A DNA stretch of 11,450 bases. It comes from CAZTJA01 sp964613745 (GTDB lineage Bacteria; Desulfobacterota; Desulfomonilia; Desulfomonilales; Desulfomonilaceae). The notes below the pieces were generated by a model. That model made no database searches. It had not been told where the DNA came from and saw only the letters and a list, made by a program, of their open reading frames with translations. The DNA lies in the NCBI GenBank assembly GCA_964613745.1, contig CAZTJA010000100.1, forward strand, positions 1 to 11,450, written 5' to 3'. A program made the translations under genes and the position numbers. Positions 7,263-11,450 of this stretch are shown piece by piece (positions within the stretch are counted from its first letter, which is position 1; every line of letters begins with the position of its first letter).

Positions 7263-7871
7263 CTAAGCAGGCTCTGCTTCGGATTCGGATTTATCCTCTT
7301 CCGACTCCTTCTTAGGTGCCGGTACTGCTGCCAGAGCTATAGACTCATCCATCTCGGCCTTGACGCCTTCAGGCAAGGTGATCTCACCGACATGTATGGA
7401 ATGGCCCAAATCTATGTTGCTTAAATCAACTTTGATTACTTCAGGAATATTGCCCGGCAGAGTGGAAATCTTCAGTTCCCTCGTGATTATCTGAATGGAT
7501 CCACCCTTTTCGACACCGATGGGTTTTCCTTCATATTCGATCGGAACGGTAACTTCTATGGTTTGATCCATGTGAACTTCGATAAAGTCGAGATGCACAA
7601 GATCACCATTGACCGGCCTGATCTGTCGTTCTTTCAGCAGAGCGCTCCTCGTGGAAACGTTTCCGCCGTCATTGATTTTCAGATCAAAAATGGGGTTGCT
7701 TCCTGCATCTTCCAGAGCTTTGCGAAAATTATGAACATTCAAGGCTAATTTGATGGGTTCGGTTTTCTTGCCGTAGAATATAGCTGGGGCTAATCCTGCC
7801 ATTCTGAGTCTTCTGGCCGGCCCTTTACCGACTTCATGTCTAGCATCTACTTCCAACGTAATCCGATTCAT
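7263..7871 (-). CDS. rplY: Ribosomal protein bL25, long Ctc/TL5 form
   Basis: A 202-residue 50S subunit protein that binds 5S rRNA; the long form is also called Ctc or TL5. The N-terminal L25 domain (about 1-92) opens with NRITLEVDARHEVGKGPARRL and includes the Gly-rich AIFYGKK segment; the second, beta-rich TL5 domain runs from about 95 to 185 (VHLDFIEVHMDQTIEVTVPI, later LSNIDLGHSIHVGEI). A Glu/Ser/Lys-rich acidic tail (about 187-202) follows, as is common in long-form members. The ATG at 7871 has GGAGG four bases upstream. It lies 62 bases after prs, the standard prs-ctc order; the frequent third partner pth (peptidyl-tRNA hydrolase) is missing, and a strong terminator ends the operon instead. 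Confidence 0.95.
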   Translation of the reverse strand: MNRITLEVDARHEVGKGPARRLRMAGLAPAIFYGKKTEPIKLALNVHNFRKALEDAGSNPIFDLKINDGGNVSTRSALLKERQIRPVNGDLVHLDFIEVHMDQTIEVTVPIEYEGKPIGVEKGGSIQIITRELKISTLPGNIPEVIKVDLSNIDLGHSIHVGEITLPEGVKAEMDESIALAAVPAPKKESEEDKSESEAEPA

Positions 7872-7933
7872 TGTTCCTCCGGGGCGGGAATCGGCAATAA
7901 ACCGAAATTCCCTTCAATTCATATATGTAGCTT

Positions 7934-8878
7934 TTAAATAAAAAGTTCCGAAACCGAGACTTCACGGTGAATACGGCTGATTGCTTCTCCCAGCAGCGGG
8001 GCAACCGATTCGACTTGCAGCTTTGAACAGGCTTGGGCCTTTTCCGCTGTCGGAATCGTATCGGCAATGTACAACTTGCGGATCGGCGAGTTATTGAGGC
8101 GTTCCACCGCGCTGCCCGATAGAACGGGGTGGGTGCAACACGCATAAATGCTTCTTGCACCTTCACTCTGCAGAGCTACGGCCGCTTTACACAGAGTGCC
8201 GGCAGTATCCACCATGTCGTCGAGAAGTATGGCGTCACGTCCGGAGACATCTCCGATTACATGCATAACTTCGGATTCATTCGGCTTACTTCTGCGTTTG
8301 TCGATAATGGCCAAATTGCTGCCCAATCTTTTGGCAAATGCCCGGGCCCTTTCCACACCACCCGCATCCGGGGAGACCACGGTGCATTCTCCCACGGGTA
8401 AGTCAGCGCGGATTGCTTCAGCCATTATCGGACCTGCATATAAATGATCAACCGGAATATCAAAAAATCCCTGAATTTGACCTGCGTGCAGATCGAGTGT
8501 CAGAACGCGATCGGCTCCTGCCGCTGTTATTATGTCTGCAATGAGCTTGGCCGTGATAGGTGCACGACTTGCTACTTTCCGATCTTGGCGAGCGTACCCG
8601 TAATAGGGCATAACTGCCGTCACTCGACTGGCCGATGCTCTTTTGAGGGCATCGATCATGATGAGTAGTTCCATAATATTGTCATTGACGGGTTGGCAGG
8701 TTGACTGGATCACGAAAACGTCCATCCCTCTGACGTTTTCCCGAAACTCTACCTGTATTTCGCCGTCGCTGAATGATCCCACTGTAGCGGCGCCCAACGG
8801 TATACCCATGTACCGAGTTATGGCCTGAGCTAAAAGAATATTAGAATTACCTGAGAATATTTTGAGACCTACCCGCAT
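7934..8878 (-). CDS. prs: Ribose-phosphate pyrophosphokinase (PRPP synthetase)
   Basis: Cytoplasmic enzyme making PRPP from ribose 5-phosphate and ATP, the precursor of purines, pyrimidines, His, Trp and NAD. At 314 residues it matches class I bacterial enzymes. Motifs seen: FSDGE (36-40), RQDRK (97-101) for ATP, DLHAGQIQGFF (129-139), the flexible catalytic loop KRR (194-196), and the PRPP-binding loop DDMVDTAGTL (220-229). The frame is open upstream to 8938, but the ATG at 8878 is chosen: GAGGA lies five bases before it, MRVGLKIFSGN is the normal family start, and the predicted promoter falls within the longer reading. First gene of an operon with rplY. The neighbour upstream is divergent; the commonly linked ispE is not present. 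Confidence 0.97.
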   Translation of the reverse strand: MRVGLKIFSGNSNILLAQAITRYMGIPLGAATVGSFSDGEIQVEFRENVRGMDVFVIQSTCQPVNDNIMELLIMIDALKRASASRVTAVMPYYGYARQDRKVASRAPITAKLIADIITAAGADRVLTLDLHAGQIQGFFDIPVDHLYAGPIMAEAIRADLPVGECTVVSPDAGGVERARAFAKRLGSNLAIIDKRRSKPNESEVMHVIGDVSGRDAILLDDMVDTAGTLCKAAVALQSEGARSIYACCTHPVLSGSAVERLNNSPIRKLYIADTIPTAEKAQACSKLQVESVAPLLGEAISRIHREVSVSELFI

Positions 8879-8895
8879 AGGGATCCTCGATAGTG

Positions 8896-8910
8896 TTGTT
8901 AAATTAACAA
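8896..8910. promoter_or_regulatory. Perfect 15-bp palindrome at the prs transcription start
   Basis: TTGTTAA-A-TTAACAA (7-1-7, no mismatch) begins at the edge of the predicted -10 box of prs and covers the expected transcription start and first transcribed bases. This is a classic operator position for repression. It does not match the E. coli PurR operator or the B. subtilis PurBox. An AT-rich palindrome of this size could also arise by chance. Confidence 0.5.
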
Positions 8911-8938
8911 TGTTAGAAGGATTTCTATATAAAGTCAA
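8910..8938 (-). promoter_or_regulatory. Sigma70 promoter of the prs-rplY operon
   Basis: Minus-strand TTGACT (complement of 8933-8938, 5 of 6) is followed after exactly 17 bases by TAACAT (complement of 8910-8915, 4 of 6). The predicted start near 8903 gives a leader of about 25 bases containing GAGGA before the ATG at 8878. Spacing, strength and position all fit, making this the best promoter in the window. Confidence 0.7.
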
Positions 8939-9014
8939 CTTTTATCCTTCGAAGGGCCGGACCGCAACAATCAAGCGTAGCACTGGATTTTCATCTACAC
9001 AAATGCGGCCGAAT

Positions 9015-9038
9015 GTTGTAAATCAGCGTTGTAAATCA
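9015..9038 (+). repeat. Tandem 11-bp direct repeat upstream of the 9061 gene
   Basis: GTTGTAAATCA occurs exactly at 9015-9025 and 9028-9038, a 13-base period with two bases between copies, ending 22 bases before the ATG at 9061. It could be a pair of activator or repressor half-sites for the downstream gene, or a small slippage duplication in the leader. Confidence 0.5.
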
Positions 9039-9060
9039 TTGCTTTGAGCGAGGAAAATTC

Positions 9061-9480
9061 ATGTTTACAAAAAACGCCGGTCCCACTCTTCTTTTTGCTG
9101 TTGCTTTTTTATGTATCGCTCTTTCTAATGCATCCTCCCAATCACCTTCATTTGATCCGAGAGCAACACTCGAGAATATCATCGCAGGAATTTACGAAGG
9201 AGATTATGCCAAGTATTCCATGGATTTCTCCCCGGCAATGAAACAGGCTCAAGACCGTGAATCCTTGATGCAATTGCAGCGCAAGCTGCAAAAAACGCTG
9301 GGCAAACTCGATTCACTGGAATATTTCGGTCACTATCGCCAGTACGGCAATATTGTGCATTTGTTCAAAGCACGCTTCAGCAAAGAAAAAGATGATGTAC
9401 TTATCAAGCTTGTCGCAGAAAACGATTCGAGTGATGCAAAAATTTCAGGCCTCTGGCTGGATGCCCCCTCTTTGAGGTAA
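9061..9480 (+). CDS. Small exported protein, possible DUF3887/NTF2-like
   Basis: A 139-residue protein with a clear Sec signal peptide (residues 1 to about 24, ending SNA), so periplasmic or secreted. The mature part begins with a helix (FDPRATLENIIAGIYEGDY) followed by FSPAMKQAQDRESLMQLQRKL, then strands around LEYFGHYRQYGN, VHLFKARFSKEKDDVLIKLV and ISGLWLD. That order (helices with a 'how far the residue is worn' FS-x-MK segment, then a curved sheet ending in a G-L/W-x-x motif) resembles small NTF2-like DUF3887 proteins; this is a fold-level impression only. AGGA lies six bases before the ATG. It is divergent from prs and stands alone on its strand. No catalytic residues are evident and the function is unknown. 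Confidence 0.75.
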   Translation: MFTKNAGPTLLFAVAFLCIALSNASSQSPSFDPRATLENIIAGIYEGDYAKYSMDFSPAMKQAQDRESLMQLQRKLQKTLGKLDSLEYFGHYRQYGNIVHLFKARFSKEKDDVLIKLVAENDSSDAKISGLWLDAPSLR

Positions 9481-9679
9481 ACACCTTCCATATCTGCGAG
9501 CACAAAAAGCCCGCTGTTTTGGGCATGGGTGATTTTAACCCGGAAATATGGCTTGCGCCATTCACTTGATCCGGCCAAGGAGAATTTATCACGTCCAAAA
9601 CAACAGGCCGGTAAAGGTTGAGACCTAACACATAATCGCAAAATGATGCCGGCACGGAACATGCTTATATATGACCGAA
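9481..9679. other. Spacer after the 9061 gene, no gene seen
   Basis: No protein gene is supported here. A short GCCC/GGGC hairpin near 9510-9525 lacks a T-run on the plus strand, so it is not a convincing terminator. CCGGCC (9571-9576) and GGCCGG (9606-9611) form a widely spaced 6-bp inverted repeat. An AT-rich TATATA (9666-9671) would serve as a -10-like box for the candidate RNA that follows, but no good -35 box is present. Confidence 0.4.
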
Positions 9680-9851
9680 ATCGGAGGATGCCTAATTATT
9701 AGGTTTTGCAAGGTGACTCAATTGATAATTCTCGGAAAATTAGTACAGCAGTCCCGATTGCCCATATCAACATACTAGGACGGCAGTCGTAACACGCATC
9801 CTCTGATACCATCTGTGACAACCCGATCGTTATCTAACGATCGGGTTTTTT
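9680..9851 (+). ncRNA. Candidate structured small RNA (6S-like architecture)
   Basis: Two features argue for an RNA gene in this non-coding gap. First, bases 9680-9691 pair with 9796-9807 over 12 bp (core GAGGATGC with GCATCCTC, one G-U), closing a domain of about 128 bases. Second, a strong intrinsic terminator follows at 9820-9851. A TATATA box at 9666-9671 would place the transcript start near 9678, just where the closing helix begins. Inside, shorter nested pairings can be drawn (9713-9718 with 9785-9790, 9722-9727 with 9765-9770, 9732-9735 with 9754-9757), giving a rod with internal loops, plus a local CTAA/TTAG hairpin. A rod of about 170 bases with a closing helix of UCxGAGxUG / CAUCxC type recalls 6S RNA, the RNA polymerase-binding RNA, but the identity is unproven. 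The inner helices are short enough to be chance. Confidence 0.4.
9820..9851 (+). terminator. Strong rho-independent terminator
   Basis: A perfect 12-bp stem (AACCCGATCGTT and AACGATCGGGTT) with the four-base loop ATCT runs directly into a tract of six T (9846-9851). It lies 340 bases beyond the stop of the nearest upstream plus-strand gene, so it more likely ends a short transcript starting within the gap than the 9061 gene itself. Confidence 0.9.
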
Positions 9852-10178
9852 GTGTTTGTAAGCTGATGATATTCTAAATCTCCGTAGGATGCAGGAACTT
9901 CGCAGGAGCACCGCAATTTCACGTACAGGCTGCAAAATTCAAGGACTATTTTGTATCGGTGTTAGGGAGTTTTGCATTATCGATCAGATTACCGGAGGCG
10001 TTATTTGCCGCGCTATGGTACGGCAGGCCAACGCACTCGCGCATAATGATGTATTCTATGCCCAGGCGATGATTTTCTCGGACTAATTTTGGTATTGTGA
10101 TTTATAAAAAGCCGCCGATCGGGAAGGGCTTGCCACCACCAATTCATCAATGGATTCCATTTACCGAGGGAGGGAATT
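9852..10178. other. Intergenic region before the hydrolase operon, no gene seen
   Basis: About 330 bases without a supported gene. A 65-codon plus-strand frame from 9889 has no ribosome-binding site and an untypical composition. A TATAAA at 10103-10108 (5 of 6 to the -10 consensus) with no recognisable -35 box is the best promoter candidate for the hydrolase gene starting at 10179, and would leave a leader of about 65 bases. No riboswitch signature was recognised. Confidence 0.4.
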
Positions 10179-10913
10179 ATGACTTTGCTAAAATCACTGT
10201 TATTGTTGACAACAATAGTGTTTGTCATGGGGCAAACGGCACATGCCGATTTCGAAGTGGACACGATTTCAACTTCCGCAGGTGATCTGAAAATTACCTT
10301 CATTGGTCACGGAACTCTGATGTTTACATTCGGAGACAAAGTGATTCATGTGGATCCGTTCAGTGATCTCACGGATTATTCAAAACTTCCGAAGGCCGAT
10401 CTAATCCTGATTACCCATGAGCACAGAGACCATCTCGACCCCGCGGCTCTCGGCAAAGTGAAAAAGGATTCGTCCATTCTTATCACAAACGAAAATGCAG
10501 GGAAAAAACTCACCGGCGGGATTGTAATGAAGAACGGCGAGACACAATCATTCAACAACATTAAGATCGATGCAGTACCGGCTTACAACCTAATCCATAA
10601 ACGTGATACCGGGGCACCTTTCCATCCTAAAGGTGAAGGGAATGGTTATGTAATAACTTTCGGAGACAAAAAAATATATGTAGCAGGTGACACGGAGAAC
10701 ATTCCTGAAATGCGGCAGCTCAAAGATATTGACGTCGCTTTCCTACCCATGAATCTTCCTTTCACCATGACACCGGAAATGGTAGTTGAAGCGGTTCAAG
10801 CAATTAATCCCAAAATTCTCTACCCGTATCACACTGGAAATACCGATATTTCAAAGCTTCAGAATCTAATGAAGAATAGTGCCGTTGCCGTTCGTTTCAG
10901 AAAAATGCAATGA
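10179..10913 (+). CDS. Exported UlaG-like metal-dependent hydrolase (metallo-beta-lactamase fold)
   Basis: A 244-residue member of the COG2220 (UlaG/YtkL-like) branch of the metallo-beta-lactamase superfamily. A Sec signal peptide (residues 1-23, cleavage after AHA) precedes the domain, which is unusual because many relatives are cytoplasmic. Motifs: FIGHGTLMF (41-49), VDPF (58-61), metal motif THEHRDHLD with H80, H82, D84 and H85, AYN at 135-137 followed by HPKGEGNGYVI (149-159), bridging D171 in VAGDTENIPEM, and H218 in PYHTG. All metal ligands appear present, so a two-metal hydrolase is expected. The substrate is unknown; the family includes lactonases and phosphodiesterase-like enzymes. 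The ATG at 10179 has GGAGG six bases upstream. The next gene starts 11 bases after its stop, so the two form an operon and both products are exported. Confidence 0.9.
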   Translation: MTLLKSLLLLTTIVFVMGQTAHADFEVDTISTSAGDLKITFIGHGTLMFTFGDKVIHVDPFSDLTDYSKLPKADLILITHEHRDHLDPAALGKVKKDSSILITNENAGKKLTGGIVMKNGETQSFNNIKIDAVPAYNLIHKRDTGAPFHPKGEGNGYVITFGDKKIYVAGDTENIPEMRQLKDIDVAFLPMNLPFTMTPEMVVEAVQAINPKILYPYHTGNTDISKLQNLMKNSAVAVRFRKMQ

Positions 10914-10924
10914 GGTGAATTCCG

Positions 10925-11305
10925 ATGTTAAAAAAAACTGCTGTCATTGCGGCATTAGTCCTTCTTCTCGCATGTTACCAAACAGTTTTAGCGGAAAATC
11001 CTGTTACTTCGAACACGATTTTGCTTACGATATTCATGAAGCACGATCAGAGTAAAACCCTTGAGCAGATTAACTCTCACCTCGAACAAACCGGTTTCTG
11101 GAAAGCATTTCCACCGGAAGGAACCGAAGTGGTTTCGTGGTATGTGATGATGGGAATCGGACAGGTAATCACGTTGAGAGTACCTGCCGACAAGCTGAGA
11201 GAAGTCAATCTTGTGCTGGAGAAAATGGCCTGGGGTGCATTCCGAACGGAATTCTATCCGACGTACGATTACAAGGCCATTTGGGAAAAGACACGTAAGA
11301 GATAG
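10925..11305 (+). CDS. Small exported protein or lipoprotein of unknown function
   Basis: A 126-residue protein beginning with a hydrophobic signal sequence. Two processing routes are possible: signal peptidase I after VLA (residue 23), or lipoprotein attachment at C17 in LLLAC, an imperfect lipobox. The mature part has the pattern strand (TILLTIFMKHD), helix (KTLEQINSHLEQTGF), strand (VVSWYVMMGIGQVITLRVP), helix (DKLREVNLVLEKMAW) and a conserved-looking end (GAFRTEFYPTYDYK). This beta-alpha-beta-beta-alpha order suggests a ferredoxin-like or dimeric alpha-beta barrel fold, but I cannot name a family. AGGTG lies upstream of the ATG at 10925. It is the second gene of an operon with the exported hydrolase, so it may act with or on the same pathway. 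Confidence 0.8.
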   Translation: MLKKTAVIAALVLLLACYQTVLAENPVTSNTILLTIFMKHDQSKTLEQINSHLEQTGFWKAFPPEGTEVVSWYVMMGIGQVITLRVPADKLREVNLVLEKMAWGAFRTEFYPTYDYKAIWEKTRKR

Positions 11306-11326
11306 GCGTTCAGCTCAAATGGCAGT

Positions 11327-11450
11327 TTATATCCAGTGACCATACGGAGCTGGAGCCACATCGGCCTTGGAAATATTGAGTTCTTTGGCTGCCCTGTAAG
11401 GCCAGAATGGCTCCCTAAGCATTTGTCTGGCCAGCAGAACGATATCCGCT
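11327..11450 (-). CDS. NADH:flavin oxidoreductase (Old Yellow Enzyme family), C-terminal fragment
   Basis: Only the last 41 residues are in the window; the gene runs off the right edge. Reading the minus strand from the edge gives ADIVLLARQMLREPFWPYRA followed by AKELN and a short tail ending at a TAA (11327-11329). The pattern A-D-x-V-x-x-A/G-R-x-x-L-x-D/E-P-x-W-P-x-R-A-A is typical of the C-terminal helix of Old Yellow Enzyme-type flavoproteins such as YqjM, where the Arg contacts the FMN phosphate. These enzymes reduce activated double bonds with NAD(P)H and FMN. It converges with the plus-strand operon; the gap to that operon's last stop is 21 bases. Substrate and domain make-up (single barrel or 2,4-dienoyl-CoA reductase type) cannot be judged from this fragment. 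Confidence 0.72.
   Translation of the reverse strand, partial: ADIVLLARQMLREPFWPYRAAKELNISKADVAPAPYGHWI

Noticed and set aside
8939..9060. Possible tRNA-Gln in front of prs, as seen in some related genomes
   Set aside because: No T-loop GGTTC-A/G-A, anticodon arm or acceptor pairing can be found on either strand of this spacer.
9333..9662. Minus-strand frame of 109 codons overlapping the end of the 9061 gene and the following spacer
   Set aside because: Half of it is the antisense of a well-supported exported protein; there is no ribosome-binding site and no recognisable domain or hydropathy pattern.
9690..9800. c-di-GMP (GEMM) or cobalamin riboswitch in the non-coding gap
   Set aside because: The conserved cores of these riboswitches are absent, and the element is not placed directly before a coding region.
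9889..10086. Plus-strand 65-codon frame in the intergenic region
   Set aside because: No Shine-Dalgarno site before the ATG, no domain, and nothing to distinguish it from random open frame.

Overview
The window looks like chromosomal DNA of a Gram-negative bacterium. The gene set and protein style suggest Desulfobacterota (the former Deltaproteobacteria: a Desulfomonile-, Syntrophobacter- or Syntrophus-like lineage), but that placement is an inference from overall resemblance, not from a marker search. Supporting observations are the prs-ctc pair, a long-form L25/Ctc with an acidic tail, PspA without pspBC, many exported proteins with Sec signals, and moderate base composition. No transposase, integrase, CRISPR array, tRNA or rRNA was seen.

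Layout. The left end (1-222) has no clear gene. A small two-helix membrane protein (223-528, +) converges on, and overlaps by 10 bp, a minus-strand pair: a PepN-like M1 aminopeptidase (1195-3846) followed by a CDP-alcohol phosphatidyltransferase (519-1166). Upstream on the minus strand lie a stand-alone Rcp1-type receiver protein (3979-4419) and a PspA/IM30 coiled-coil protein (4530-5276). Next is a tightly coupled pair, an exported metallophosphoesterase (5963-7123) and thymidylate kinase (5356-5961, TTG start one base after the preceding stop). A rho-independent terminator at 7206-7235 separates these from the prs-rplY(ctc) operon (7263-8878). That operon has a good sigma70 promoter and a perfect 15-bp palindrome at its predicted transcription start.

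The right part is on the plus strand. A small exported protein (9061-9480) is followed by about 700 bp without a protein gene. Inside it sits a possible small RNA (9680-9851): a 12-bp long-range closing helix and a strong intrinsic terminator, with overall architecture reminiscent of 6S RNA. Then comes a two-gene operon of exported proteins: a UlaG/COG2220-type metallo-beta-lactamase-fold hydrolase (10179-10913) and a small uncharacterised exported protein (10925-11305). The last 124 bases hold the C-terminal end of an NADH:flavin oxidoreductase (Old Yellow Enzyme type) on the minus strand.

How the genes fit together. Most of the region is housekeeping: PRPP synthesis, 5S rRNA-binding protein, dTMP phosphorylation, peptide turnover, phospholipid head-group chemistry and membrane-stress maintenance. 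The most open questions are the candidate RNA at 9680-9851, the palindrome at the prs start, the divergent active-site surroundings of the M1 peptidase, and the exported hydrolase pair at the right end. I see no convincing multi-gene novel defence or mobile system.
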